A DNA stretch of 64,000 bases, taken from contig NZ_BCQT01000019.1 in NCBI RefSeq assembly GCF_001552215.1, positions 1 through 64,000 on the forward strand, written 5' to 3'. Within the stretch, counting starts at the first letter, position 1, and every line of letters begins with the position of its first letter. The position numbers and the translations under genes were made by a program. The notes below the pieces were generated by a model that was not told the DNA's origin, searched no databases, and saw only the letters and a list, made by a program, of their open reading frames with translations. The stretch is from Actinomadura macra NBRC 14102. Lineage in GTDB: Bacteria; Actinomycetota; Actinomycetes; Streptosporangiales; Streptosporangiaceae. Shown piece by piece: positions 18,172-26,181 of this stretch.

Positions 18172-18411
18172 ATGGGCTTCTTCACCGGGCTGGTCACGCT
18201 GCCGCTGGCGCCCGTCCGCGGCGTCGTCTGGATGGCGGGGGTGCTCACCGAGCAGGCGGAGGCGCAGCTGTACGACCCGGGACGGATCGCCGCCGAGATG
18301 CAGCAGGTCGCCGACGAGGTGGCCAGCGGTGAGATCACCGAGGAGGAGGCCGCCGCGCGGGAAGAGGACCTGATCCGCCGGCTCAACGAGGGCCGCGCGC
18401 GGGGCCTGTAG
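18172..18411 (+). CDS. gvpG: Gas vesicle protein GvpG
   Basis: This 79-residue GvpG begins MGFFTGLVTLPLAPVRGVVW and continues with an acidic helical region ending ITEEEAAAREEDLIRRL, as in Streptomyces GvpG. It is an assembly factor placed between gvpF and gvpO. Confidence 0.9.
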   Translation: MGFFTGLVTLPLAPVRGVVWMAGVLTEQAEAQLYDPGRIAAEMQQVADEVASGEITEEEAAAREEDLIRRLNEGRARGL

Positions 18412-18425
18412 CGAGGAGACCAGTG

Positions 18426-18683
18426 ATGATGTCCGCGGCAGAGGCCGCCAAGCGCGCGGCCGAACACGTCACCGCGATGACCGGCCGCAGTGCCGAGAGC
18501 ATCGTGGGGGTGGAGCGCGCCGGCGAGGGGTGGCGCATCACGGTGGAGGTGGTGGAGACCCACCGCATCCCCGACTCCGCCGACATCCTCGCGGTCTACG
18601 ACACCGAGGTGGACGCCGACGGCGAGCTGGTCGCCTACCGCCGCGCCCGCCGCTACCCCCGCGGACGAGTGGAGAGGGACTGA
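18426..18683 (+). CDS. gvpO: Gas vesicle protein GvpO
   Basis: This 85-residue protein has the GvpO pattern: an amphipathic N-terminal helix, then GWRITVEVVETHRIPDSADILAVYD and a final YRRARRYPRG. GAGGAG at 18413-18418 fits the ATG at 18426 best, although GTG (18423) and ATG (18429) are adjacent. In Streptomyces gvpO comes first in the cluster. Here it lies between gvpG and gvpJ. Confidence 0.88.
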   Translation: MMSAAEAAKRAAEHVTAMTGRSAESIVGVERAGEGWRITVEVVETHRIPDSADILAVYDTEVDADGELVAYRRARRYPRGRVERD

Positions 18684-18689
18684 GAAACG

Positions 18690-19091
18690 TTGAGCGATAT
18701 CTCCTGGACCGGCGGACGGCCGCCGGCGCGATCGATGTCCGGGCCGCCGGGCCAGCAGTCGGCGAACCTGGCCGACCTGCTGGAACGCATCCTCGACAAG
18801 GGCATCGTGATCGTCGGGGACGTCCGGGTGAACCTGCTGGACATCGAGCTGCTGACGATCAAGCTGCGGCTGCTGGTGGCCTCGGTCGACCGCGCCAAGG
18901 AGATGGGCATCGACTGGTGGGAACACGATCCGTCGCTGTCGTCGCGCGCCCGACACAAGAACGGCGAGGTCGACGGACGGGCGGAGAGCGACTCGGAGAG
19001 CGCGCTGCTGGAGGAGAACCGGCTGCTGCGCGAGCGGCTCGCCGCGCTCGAAGCCGGCCAGGCGACCTCACGAGAGGAGGACGGCTCATGA
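18690..19091 (+). CDS. gvpJ: Gas vesicle protein of the GvpA/J family
   Basis: This 133-residue protein has the GvpA-family core (about residues 25-72: NLADLLERILDKGIVIVGDVRVNLLDIELL, then RLLVASVDRAKEMG) and a C-terminal coiled-coil-like acidic tail. It is probably a minor shell component (GvpJ, tip or nucleation). The TTG at 18690 is used as start. An ATG at 18735 would give a shorter form that still has the full core. Its stop overlaps gvpL. Confidence 0.87.
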   Translation: MSDISWTGGRPPARSMSGPPGQQSANLADLLERILDKGIVIVGDVRVNLLDIELLTIKLRLLVASVDRAKEMGIDWWEHDPSLSSRARHKNGEVDGRAESDSESALLEENRLLRERLAALEAGQATSREEDGS

Positions 19092-19918
19092 CCGGCACCG
19101 CCGTCTACCTGTACGGGGTGGCCCGTGGGCTCGACCCGGCCGCGCTCGGCGGCACCTCGGGCGTGTCGGGCGCGGCCGTCCGCGGCGTCGTCGCGGGTGG
19201 GCTGACCGCGCTGGTCAGCACCGTCCGGCTGGACGACTACGGCGAGGCCGCCCTGCGCGCCAACCTGGAGAATCTGGCGTGGCTGGAGGAGACCGCCCGC
19301 GCCCACCACGACGTGGTGGACCGGGCGGCACACGCCGCGCCCACCGCGCCGGTGCGGATCGCGACCCTCTACCGCGACGACGCGCGGGTCGCGGAGATCC
19401 TCGCGACCCAGCGCGACCGTTTCGGTGAGGTGCTGGACGGCATCGCCGGGCGCTCGGAGTGGGGCGTCAAGGTGTACGCGAGCCCGGAGCCGCCCGCCGA
19501 GCCGGCCGGAACAGGCCCCGGTGGGGGGCTCGCGCCGAGAACCGAGCCCCCCACCGGCTCCCAGTTCCCTCCGCCCGGGTCCGGCACGGCGTACCTGCGG
19601 CGCCGTCAGGACGAGCACCGCCGCCGCGAGGACGCGGGGCGCCGGATGGCCGAGCGGGCCGCCGGCCTGCACGCCGAACTCGCGGAGCACGCCATCGCCT
19701 CACGGCACCATCCACCGCAGGACCCACGGCTGTCGGGACGGGAGGGCACACAGATCCTCAACGTCGCCTACCTGCTCGACGAAGAGCGGGAGGCGGCCTT
19801 CCTCGCGGCGACCCGCGCGGCCTCGGGCCACATCGAGGGCGTCGAGCTGGAGGTGACGGGGCCGTGGCCGCCGTACTCCTTCATCGACGCCGACGTGACG
19901 CCCGACACGGCACCGTGA
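19088..19918 (+). CDS. gvpL: Gas vesicle protein GvpF/GvpL family (second copy)
   Basis: This 276-residue GvpL/F protein opens with VYLYGVARGLDPAALGG, has APVRIATLYRDDARVAEIL in the middle and ends VTGPWPPYSFIDAD. A Pro/Gly-rich insertion (about 140-168) separates the two domains. ATGA overlap with gvpJ and GTGA overlap with gvpS make it part of one coupled unit. Confidence 0.91.
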   Translation: MTGTAVYLYGVARGLDPAALGGTSGVSGAAVRGVVAGGLTALVSTVRLDDYGEAALRANLENLAWLEETARAHHDVVDRAAHAAPTAPVRIATLYRDDARVAEILATQRDRFGEVLDGIAGRSEWGVKVYASPEPPAEPAGTGPGGGLAPRTEPPTGSQFPPPGSGTAYLRRRQDEHRRREDAGRRMAERAAGLHAELAEHAIASRHHPPQDPRLSGREGTQILNVAYLLDEEREAAFLAATRAASGHIEGVELEVTGPWPPYSFIDADVTPDTAP

Positions 19919-20118
19919 CGGCGGCCCTGGACACCGGCGGCGGCGCCCCGATGCAGCGCATCGCTCTGGTCGACCTGCTCGACCGGCTGCTGGCGGGCGG
20001 CGTCGTCATCGTGGGGGACCTGGTCATCTCGGTCGCCGACGTCGACCTCGTGCAGGTGTCGCTGCGCGCTCTGATCACCACGATCCGCGACGAGATCCTG
20101 CCCGAGGAGGAGTCATGA
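19915..20118 (+). CDS. gvpS: Small GvpA-family protein GvpS/GvpM
   Basis: This 67-residue protein consists of little more than the GvpA-like core (IALVDLLDRLLAGGVVIVGD, then DLVQVSLRALITTI). It starts at a GTG overlapping the gvpL stop and ends overlapping gvpK. Its position matches gvpS of Streptomyces and gvpM-like genes elsewhere, a minor shell protein. Confidence 0.87.
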   Translation: MTAALDTGGGAPMQRIALVDLLDRLLAGGVVIVGDLVISVADVDLVQVSLRALITTIRDEILPEEES

Positions 20119-20561
20119 GCCGGACGCGTCGAGAGCCCGTCACAGGTGAGGTGTCGGTAAGCGACCCCCAGGAAGGGGACCGGTTCACCGACGATGTCCT
20201 GGCCGGCCGCGGCGACGGCGCGGCCCCCCATGGCCCGGTCCGGGCCGTGTCTGCCCGCGGGCCCGGACCGTCTTCTTCCTCGCGGGTGGCGCAGCGCCTG
20301 CGCACCGACCCCGAGACGGTGGAACGCGACCTGGTGAAGCTCGTCCTCACCCTGGTCGAGCTGATCCGCCAGTTGATGGAGCGGCAGGCACTGCGCCGCG
20401 CGGAGGGCGGCGACCTCACGGCCGAGCAGGTCGAACGGCTCGGCCTGGCACTGATGCGGCTGGACGAGGCGATGGTCAAACTCAAGGATCACTTCGGCCT
20501 CGACGACCACGACCTCAACCTCGATCTGGGCCCGCTCGGGACGCTGCTCCCCGAGCGCTGA
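20115..20561 (+). CDS. gvpK: Gas vesicle protein GvpK
   Basis: This 148-residue protein has a disordered N-terminal third followed by the GvpK domain (about 60-148). The domain contains DPETVERDLVKLVLTLVELIRQLMERQA, RLGLALMRLD and a terminal DLNLDLGPLGTLL. It is the last gene of the gas vesicle operon. No strong hairpin was seen directly after it. Confidence 0.92.
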   Translation: MSRTRREPVTGEVSVSDPQEGDRFTDDVLAGRGDGAAPHGPVRAVSARGPGPSSSSRVAQRLRTDPETVERDLVKLVLTLVELIRQLMERQALRRAEGGDLTAEQVERLGLALMRLDEAMVKLKDHFGLDDHDLNLDLGPLGTLLPER

Positions 20562-20670
20562 GCGGTCGTCTCCGGATGCCGTCATCTGAGGAGCGCCTGG
20601 CTCACCGCCTTCCCGATCGCGACTCCGCAGTCCTGCCCAACACCGAAGCGCACGGACGCGGGTTTCCGGT

Positions 20671-20703
20671 TAATCGGGTAATGGCGGGTAAAGGGATGGG
20701 TAA
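20671..20703 (+). promoter_or_regulatory. Three GGGTAA repeats with a possible stress-sigma promoter
   Basis: GGGTAA occurs at 20676-20681, 20686-20691 and 20698-20703, spaced 10 and 12 bases. GGTT followed by 14 bases and the second GGGTAA resembles the GNNT-N14-GGGTA pattern of the two gas vesicle promoters. It lies 37 bases before the small Cys-rich gene. Confidence 0.4.
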
Positions 20704-20728
20704 GCACCCCCCTTTGAAGGAGGATGTC

Positions 20729-20845
20729 ATGGGTGTTCCGGTGTGTGGGAAGTGCGGCCGCGTCCGGTGTATTTGTTCTCCAGGGCTTGTTCAGCCGTGG
20801 TCGCGTGTGGTGTCCCGTACCCTCACGCATTCGCGTTCTTGGTAA
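20729..20845 (+). CDS. 38-residue Cys-rich peptide
   Basis: A perfect ribosome site (AAGGAGG, 20717-20723) stands five bases before an ATG that opens a 38-codon frame. The peptide has four Cys in a CGKCGRVRCIC cluster and a basic C-terminal half. The pattern could bind a single metal ion like a zinc knuckle. I do not recognise a family. It follows the gas vesicle operon on the same strand. Translation is supported by the ribosome site, not by homology. Confidence 0.5.
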   Translation: MGVPVCGKCGRVRCICSPGLVQPWSRVVSRTLTHSRSW

Positions 20846-21009
20846 AGCGCTGAGCGCGTCGTGACCCAACGTCTCCCTCCACGACCTGGGCGGGTGACCC
20901 TCTCCCGAACGTGTCCCCACCCGCCATGCTGGCCGACTGCGGCTGGTCGGGGCGGTAGCGCATTCGGGGAGTTGCGTCATGGCACGATGGGCGCCCGGGC
21001 GCTCTTGGC

Positions 21010-21903
21010 CTAGGCCGGGCGACCCTGCTCAGGGCGAGGGCGGAGGGTGTGGCACAACAGCGATGCTCCGGTGAGCGAGGCTGCCAGCGTTACGGCGAAG
21101 ATCCCCCAGCCCGGTGGTGTGCTCAGCAGCGCGTGACGCGGCCCGTCGGGGATCTGTTTGGTGAGCAGGAACAGCGCCATGGCCACGATGAACCAGCCGA
21201 AGATCTGCCGGAGCCGGTCGGGGTCGACGCGGCCGGTGAGCTGGGAGCCGGCGAGGCTTCCGGCCACGGCGGCTGCGGTGACCGCGAGGGTGAGGCGCCA
21301 GTCGAGGTGGACGTTCTGCAGGTGTCCGGCCAGGCCGGCGAATGAGTTCGCGGAGATGACCAGGAGCGAGGTGCCGATGGCGGCGGGCAGCGCCAGCCCG
21401 CCCAGAAGGACCAGCGCGGGCACGATCAGGAACCCGCCGCCCGCCCCGATCAGGCCGGTGACCAGCCCGACCGCGGCGCCGGTGAGCAGGGTCCGAACGA
21501 TCGGGCGCGGGCGCGGGGCGTCATCGGGGGGCTGGTCGCAAGCGCGGGGGCCGCGGCACAGCATGCCGATCGCGGTGATCGCCATCATGACGGCGAATGC
21601 CGCCAGCAGAACTGCGGCGGGCAGGAACGCCGCGAGGCGTCCGCCCAGGTAGGCGCCCGCCATGCCGGCGGCGCCGAACAGCAGGCCGGTGCGCCAGCGC
21701 ACGCCACCCGCGCGTGCGTGCGGGAGCACACTGATCGCGCTGGTCGCGCCGACGACGAACAGGGACATCGCGATCGCCGGTTCCGGGGCGGCACCCGCCA
21801 GATAGACCAGGATGGGGACGGTCAGGATCGACCCGCCGCCTCCCAGCAGGCCCAGCGTGACGCCGACGGCGACCGCCGCGGCGAGAGTCAGGACGAGGGT
21901 CAT
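21010..21903 (-). CDS. TauE/SafE-type sulfite/sulfonate exporter
   Basis: This 297-residue membrane protein has about eight hydrophobic helices and the two TauE repeats GLLGGGGSILTVPILVYLAG and GLIGAGGGFLIVPALVLLGG. In sulfide detoxification operons such proteins export sulfite or thiosulfate. The start at 21903 overlaps the end of the rhodanese gene, so this is the third gene of the CstB-like operon and is probably controlled by the CstR-like repressor. Confidence 0.88.
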   Translation of the reverse strand: MTLVLTLAAAVAVGVTLGLLGGGGSILTVPILVYLAGAAPEPAIAMSLFVVGATSAISVLPHARAGGVRWRTGLLFGAAGMAGAYLGGRLAAFLPAAVLLAAFAVMMAITAIGMLCRGPRACDQPPDDAPRPRPIVRTLLTGAAVGLVTGLIGAGGGFLIVPALVLLGGLALPAAIGTSLLVISANSFAGLAGHLQNVHLDWRLTLAVTAAAVAGSLAGSQLTGRVDPDRLRQIFGWFIVAMALFLLTKQIPDGPRHALLSTPPGWGIFAVTLAASLTGASLLCHTLRPRPEQGRPA

Positions 21904-22478
21904 CCAGGGCCCCCGTCGCGGATGAGGCGCTCGATGACGTCGGTGCCGCACACCGGTCCCCGGTTGAAGGGCAGACGCTCCAGCAGCATCCCCATCGTGC
22001 AGGTGTTGGTCAGCGCGGCGATGGTCAGCCCGGCGCCGATCGCGGCGGCCAGCCAGCGCAGGACGGGCACGACGAGGCCGCCGAGGACCCCGGCCAGGAC
22101 CAGGGCGCCCGCGACCAGTCGGACCTGGCGTTCCAGGTCCCAAGCGGCGCGGCCGCGGTTCACCGGGGCGCCCGACGCCTGCCAGGCGGTGATGCCGCCG
22201 TCCAGGACGTGCACGTTGGCCAGCCCGGCTTCGCTCAGGGCGCGTTCGGCGTGGGCCGCGCGGGCGCCGCCGCGGCAGACCAGCACGACCTCGCCGAGGT
22301 GGCGGCCGAGTTCGTCCCGGTGCTCGCGCAGCAGGTCGAGCGGGACGTTGTACGAGCCGGGGATGTGCACGGAGGCGAACTCGGCGGGTGTGCGCACGTC
22401 CAGCAGCCGCGGCGGATCGGGCAGCGCCAGCCGCTCACGGAGTGCCGTGGCGTCGAGCTGTGCAGGGGTGAAGGGCAT
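21900..22478 (-). CDS. Membrane-anchored rhodanese (YgaP-like)
   Basis: This 192-residue protein has an N-terminal rhodanese domain with the active-site loop VLVCRGGARA (Cys68). Two transmembrane helices of the DUF2892 type follow (about 118-160), with NTCTMGMLLERLPFNRGP near the end. This is the layout of E. coli YgaP. It would accept sulfane sulfur from persulfides. AAGGAG precedes the ATG at 22478. It lies 17 bases downstream of the MBL-rhodanese gene and overlaps the TauE gene. Confidence 0.88.
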   Translation of the reverse strand: MPFTPAQLDATALRERLALPDPPRLLDVRTPAEFASVHIPGSYNVPLDLLREHRDELGRHLGEVVLVCRGGARAAHAERALSEAGLANVHVLDGGITAWQASGAPVNRGRAAWDLERQVRLVAGALVLAGVLGGLVVPVLRWLAAAIGAGLTIAALTNTCTMGMLLERLPFNRGPVCGTDVIERLIRDGGPG

Positions 22479-22495
22479 CTGAGGTCTCCTTGGTG

Positions 22496-23854
22496 TCAGG
22501 CGGCCGCGATGATGGGGAGGCAGGTGAGGGAGTCGGCGCGATAGTCCTGGTCGATCGCCACGACGTGCCGTCCGGCGGCGGCCAGGATCGAGGCGGCGAT
22601 GGACGCCCGGTAGCCGCTCTGGCAGTGCACCCAGACCTCTCCCGGCGGGACGTCGTCCAGGCGCCGGAGCAGGTCGTGCAGGGGAACGTGCACGGCGCCG
22701 TCGATCCGGGAGCTGGCCCACTCCTGGTCGCGGCGCACGTCCAGGACCACGACGGGGCGGTGGTGGCGGACGGACGCCAGGTCGGCGAACGTCGCCGTCG
22801 GCAGGGTCTTCGGCGCGCCGGTCGACCAGTCGTGCGGGCCGCCGGTGGAGGCAGCGGCGGGCCGGTCGATGCCGATGCGGACCAGTTCCCGCTGGGCGGT
22901 GGTGACGTCCTGGGCCGTCTCGCCCAGCAGGGTCACCGGGGTCCCCCAGGGGATGAGCCAGCCGAGGTAGGTGGCGAAGGCGCCGTCGAGCCCGAAGTTG
23001 AGGGCGCCGGCCGTGTGCCCGGCCGCGAAGGCCGTGCGGGTGCGCAGGTCCACCACCCATTCGCCGGCGTCGATCCGGTCGCGGATCTCCGCGGCGCCGG
23101 CGCGGCGCGGCTCGGACAGGTCCGGGGCGTCCGGGCCGGCGGTGTTGGCCGGGCCCATGTGGGCGTAGTACGCCGGGTAGGCGTCGAGCCCGGCCAGCAG
23201 CGTCTCGACGTACTCGTGCTCCTGCAGGGTCAGTACCGGGTTCGCGCTCTTCTCCTCGCCGAGGGTGGACGCGGTGGCCTGCGACTGCGTGGCGGAGCAG
23301 AAGCTGCCGAACCCGTGCGTGGGGAAGATCTCCGCCTCCTCGGGAAGCTCGCGCGCCAGCCGGTGCGCCGAGGCGTACTGGGCGCGCGCGAGCGCGTCGG
23401 TGTGGTCCGGGCCGAGCAGGTCGGGCCTGCCGGTCGACCCGTACAGCAGGGACCCACCGGTGAACACGGCGGGAGCACGGCCCGGCGCCTCCAGCACATA
23501 CGACAGGTGGGTGAAGGTGTGGCCGGGCGTGGCGATCGCCCGGAGGCGCATCTCCTCGCCGATCTCGATGACGTCACCATCGTCCACCCGGTGGTGGTCG
23601 AACGCGACCGGGTCCGCGGCGTTGACGTGGTAGGTGGCCCCGGTCGCCCGTGCGAGCGCGAGCCCGCCGGTCACGTAGTCGTTGTGGATGTGGGTCTCGA
23701 ACACGTCGGTGACGGTGACGCCTCGCGCGGCCGCCAGGTCCAGGACCCGGTCGATGTCGCGCTGCGGATCCACCACGAACGCCACCCGAGCGTCGGTGAC
23801 CAGGTACCCGCGGTCGCCCAGGGTGGGCGTGTCAATGGAAACGATCTCGATCAA
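22496..23854 (-). CDS. Metallo-beta-lactamase/rhodanese fusion, CstB-like persulfide dioxygenase
   Basis: This 452-residue protein has an ETHE1-type metallo-beta-lactamase domain followed by two rhodanese domains, the order and length of Staphylococcus CstB. Metal ligands are visible at HIHND (His55, His57, Asp59) and PGHT (His112). The usual FTGD ligand segment reads VFTGGSLLYGSTGRPDL, so the expected Asp is Gly. The second rhodanese domain has the catalytic CQSGYRA loop. The first lacks Cys there and is probably structural. AGGAGG at 23861-23866 supports the TTG start at 23854. It would oxidise glutathione, mycothiol or other persulfides to sulfite or thiosulfate. Confidence 0.88.
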   Translation of the reverse strand: MIEIVSIDTPTLGDRGYLVTDARVAFVVDPQRDIDRVLDLAAARGVTVTDVFETHIHNDYVTGGLALARATGATYHVNAADPVAFDHHRVDDGDVIEIGEEMRLRAIATPGHTFTHLSYVLEAPGRAPAVFTGGSLLYGSTGRPDLLGPDHTDALARAQYASAHRLARELPEEAEIFPTHGFGSFCSATQSQATASTLGEEKSANPVLTLQEHEYVETLLAGLDAYPAYYAHMGPANTAGPDAPDLSEPRRAGAAEIRDRIDAGEWVVDLRTRTAFAAGHTAGALNFGLDGAFATYLGWLIPWGTPVTLLGETAQDVTTAQRELVRIGIDRPAAASTGGPHDWSTGAPKTLPTATFADLASVRHHRPVVVLDVRRDQEWASSRIDGAVHVPLHDLLRRLDDVPPGEVWVHCQSGYRASIAASILAAAGRHVVAIDQDYRADSLTCLPIIAAA

Positions 23855-23874
23855 CGTGCCCCTCCTCGTGTACA

Positions 23875-23892
23875 GATACCCCGGGGGGTATC
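23875..23892. promoter_or_regulatory. CsoR/CstR-type operator 1
   Basis: GATACCCC-GG-GGGGTATC is a perfect dyad directly upstream of the CstB-like gene. It has the G/C-tract flanked by AT ends seen in CsoR-family operators. Confidence 0.75.
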
Positions 23893-23933
23893 TCCCTATC
23901 ATCAGGTTAGCTCGCGATCGGCACGATCGGCAA

Positions 23934-23949
23934 ATACCCTAGGGGGTAT
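23934..23949. promoter_or_regulatory. CsoR/CstR-type operator 2
   Basis: ATACCCTAGGGGGTAT is a near-perfect dyad in the middle of the divergent gap between the CstB-like gene and the repressor gene. Confidence 0.75.
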
Positions 23950-24013
23950 CCAATGTGGCCGCGGGTCCGCAGGCCGGGAGGCCTTGACCGGGTGCCGCAG
24001 ACGGCCGGGCGAG

Positions 24014-24029
24014 ATACCCTAGGGGGTAA
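24014..24029. promoter_or_regulatory. CsoR/CstR-type operator 3
   Basis: ATACCCTAGGGGGTAA repeats operator 2 with one change and lies 16 bases before the repressor start codon. It fits autoregulation. Confidence 0.72.
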
Positions 24030-24045
24030 TCGGGGAGGAGGTCCC

Positions 24046-24315
24046 ATGGAGCTGGAGCGAGATTCACTGGCCGACGTCATCCTGCGACTCAAGCGCGCGC
24101 AGGGCCAGCTCGGCGGCGTGATCCAGATGATCGAGAACGAGCGCGACTGCAAGGACGTGATCAACCAGCTCGCTGCGGTGTCCCGGGCCCTGAATCGAGC
24201 CGGATTCAAGATTATCGCCACCGGTCTGGAGCAGTGCGTCATCCAGGGCGACGACCCGGCCCAGGCCGCCGTCGACCGAGCCCAACTGGAGAAGCTCTTC
24301 CTCACCTTGGCCTGA
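24046..24315 (+). CDS. cstR: CsoR-family repressor, CstR-like (persulfide sensing)
   Basis: This 89-residue all-helical repressor of the CsoR/RcnR family opens with LKRAQGQLGGVIQMIE. It has the two conserved cysteines (Cys35 and Cys64). The His that completes the copper site of CsoR (four residues before the second Cys) is Gly here, as expected for a thiol/persulfide sensor like CstR rather than a copper sensor. GGGGAGGAGG precedes the ATG. The divergent persulfide dioxygenase, rhodanese and TauE genes and the three ATACCC dyads support a role as sulfide-responsive repressor. The symbol is given by analogy. Confidence 0.82.
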   Translation: MELERDSLADVILRLKRAQGQLGGVIQMIENERDCKDVINQLAAVSRALNRAGFKIIATGLEQCVIQGDDPAQAAVDRAQLEKLFLTLA

Positions 24316-24782
24316 CCACTCGACATCACCCGAGCCCTAGTGCCGCACCCGCGCCGGTGCGTAGGCGATCCCGGGCCGCGCACACCTCAGACATCTCCGC
24401 CGAGACTTCCTAGGTCCTCACCATCGATGCCAGCCCGTGACGCCGGCCGTCACGAGTCGTGGCGTCCGCCGGTGGCCGCGGAACGCACGCCACGGTGTGA
24501 TGATCCACTCACGTGGAGGCATTCGTGGTGCCGCGCCCGTAGCGGCGCGGCGTTCCGGCGGGTATGGGGCCCGGCGGAGGGTCAGGCGTCAGCGCGCACT
24601 GGGCGGTCCAGGGCCGGACGGCGCGCACGCGGCCGGATGTAGGCGGCGTGGGCGGTCCCCAGGACCGCGTTCGCTACAGATCCGAACACCAGGTGAGGGT
24701 ATCGGCACCTCGCCGTGACCTCCACCGGGTTTTCCGGGCGCCGTAGGCTGAGGAACGTCCACCCGGCCGTCACGGGGGTGCC
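24316..24782. other. Intergenic region without recognised genes
   Basis: I see no gene with coding-like third positions, no strong ribosome site and no long hairpin in these 467 bases between the CstR-like gene and the esterase. Confidence 0.4.
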
Positions 24783-25730
24783 ATGGGCCGCGATCCCGAG
24801 TACCTCGCCTACATGCGCCGCCGTCTGGCCGCCGGCTCCGCGGCGACCATGGCACCGGGGCGGGACCACACGATCGAGGACGCGCGCCGCGAGCACGCCG
24901 CCGACCTCGCACGCAGCCCCCGCCCGCCCGTCGGCGTGGTCGAAGATCTGACCGTGGACGGCCCGTCCGGGCCCCTGCCCGCCCGCCTGTACCGTCCCGC
25001 CGGCGACGGGCCGGTCCCCGGGCTGGTGTACTTCCACGGCGGCGGTTGGGCACTGGGCGATGTGGACAGCTACGACCCCGTGGTGCGGGCGCTCGCGTTG
25101 GCGAGCGGCGTCGGCTGGTTGTCGATCGGCTACCGCAGGCCGCCCGAGCATCGTTTCCCGGCGGCACTGGACGACGCCGTCGCCGCCGTCCGCTGGGCCG
25201 CGTCCCACACCGCCAGGCTCGGGCTCGACCCTGCCCGCCTCGGTGTGGCGGGCGACAGCGCGGGCGCGCAGCTCGCCGCGACCGCCGCGTCCCTCCTGCG
25301 GGCAGCGGGACCGGCCCGGCCGAGCCTGCAGGTGCTGCTCTATCCGGCGCTCGATTTGCGGGAGGAGCCGCCCGACCTGCCCGACCCCGACGGGCTGGTC
25401 CTTCCCCCGCCCGAGGTAAGGAGCGTCCTGGAGGTCTACCTGCGCGGCGTCGACCGCGCCCGCCCGGACGTGTCGCCGCTGCTGGACCCTGATCCCGGCG
25501 GCCTCCCCCCGGCGTTGATCGCGACGGCGGAATACGATCGGCTGCGCCCGCAGGCCGAGGAGCACGCGGCGCGGCTGCGGACGGCGGGAGTACCGGTCAC
25601 CTTGATCACCGGAACGGGTCTGGACCACGGCTTCCTCGGGTGGGGGTCGTTCGCCAGCCGTCCCGCCGAGGCCGTCGCCGAGATCGGTGCCGCAGTCCAT
25701 GCCGCCCTGACCCGCCGATCCGGGCCCTGA
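24783..25730 (+). CDS. Alpha/beta hydrolase (HSL/acetyl-esterase family)
   Basis: This 315-residue esterase of the hormone-sensitive lipase family has the oxyanion-hole motif HGGGW (85-89), the nucleophile elbow GDSAG (Ser159), and a late DHGF supplying the His. An Asp near ATAEYD belongs to the triad region. Cytoplasmic enzymes of this family hydrolyse short-chain esters. It stands alone between non-coding stretches. Confidence 0.87.
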   Translation: MGRDPEYLAYMRRRLAAGSAATMAPGRDHTIEDARREHAADLARSPRPPVGVVEDLTVDGPSGPLPARLYRPAGDGPVPGLVYFHGGGWALGDVDSYDPVVRALALASGVGWLSIGYRRPPEHRFPAALDDAVAAVRWAASHTARLGLDPARLGVAGDSAGAQLAATAASLLRAAGPARPSLQVLLYPALDLREEPPDLPDPDGLVLPPPEVRSVLEVYLRGVDRARPDVSPLLDPDPGGLPPALIATAEYDRLRPQAEEHAARLRTAGVPVTLITGTGLDHGFLGWGSFASRPAEAVAEIGAAVHAALTRRSGP

Positions 25731-25872
25731 ACCTCCCGACACGGCATCCGGGCAGGTCAGAGGGGGCAAAGCCGTTTAAAGACGCTGTCAAGGGCTATGA
25801 CGGTAGGCGTACCGGAGACCGGGACCTCGCCGAGATCACCGCGGCGTGGGACCAGCGGTGAGGAGGGCCGTC

Positions 25873-26139
25873 TTGCGCAGAGTGCATGAGATGCGGATGG
25901 TCAGAACCGAGGAGTCCGGCTACGAGGAATGGGCGTGCCCGACCTGTGGCCGCAAGCTGATGCTGAGGTGGCCTCCCCACTACGAGAAGCTCGTGATCGA
26001 ACCGGGCGACGAACTGGTCGGCCACGTCGGTGCGCTGGAGATGACCGCCAGTCCCGCGAGCGAGACGGGCGAGCACGAGCGGCGGTGGCTGCGCGAGACG
26101 GGCAAGGCCCGCCACTTGGGCCATCCCGAAATGATCTGA
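25873..26139 (+). CDS. Small hypothetical protein with one CxxC pair
   Basis: This 88-residue protein has YEEWACPTCGRKLMLRWPPHYEKLVI near its start. The single CPTC knuckle and several His could bind zinc. GGAGG at 25862-25866 suggests the TTG at 25873. It is predicted soluble. I do not recognise a family. A perfect hairpin follows its stop. Confidence 0.6.
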   Translation: MRRVHEMRMVRTEESGYEEWACPTCGRKLMLRWPPHYEKLVIEPGDELVGHVGALEMTASPASETGEHERRWLRETGKARHLGHPEMI

Positions 26140-26165
26140 GAGGCCGGGTCGTCCGACCCGGCCTC
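26140..26165. terminator. Bidirectional hairpin terminator
   Basis: GAGGCCGGGTCG-TC-CGACCCGGCCTC is a perfect 12-bp stem starting within one base of the small gene's stop and 17 bases before the end of the convergent aldehyde dehydrogenase. Confidence 0.8.
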
Positions 26166-26181
26166 GCGTCGTGACGCCCGG

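Noticed and set aside
20582..20980. A 132-codon minus-strand frame between tauE and gvpK
   Set aside because: No motif, poor codon pattern, and it overlaps the better supported Cys-rich peptide on the other strand.
25731..25860. Short coding-like tail GDRDLAEITAAWDQR before the CxxC protein
   Set aside because: No start codon or ribosome site belongs to it, and it is too short to assign.
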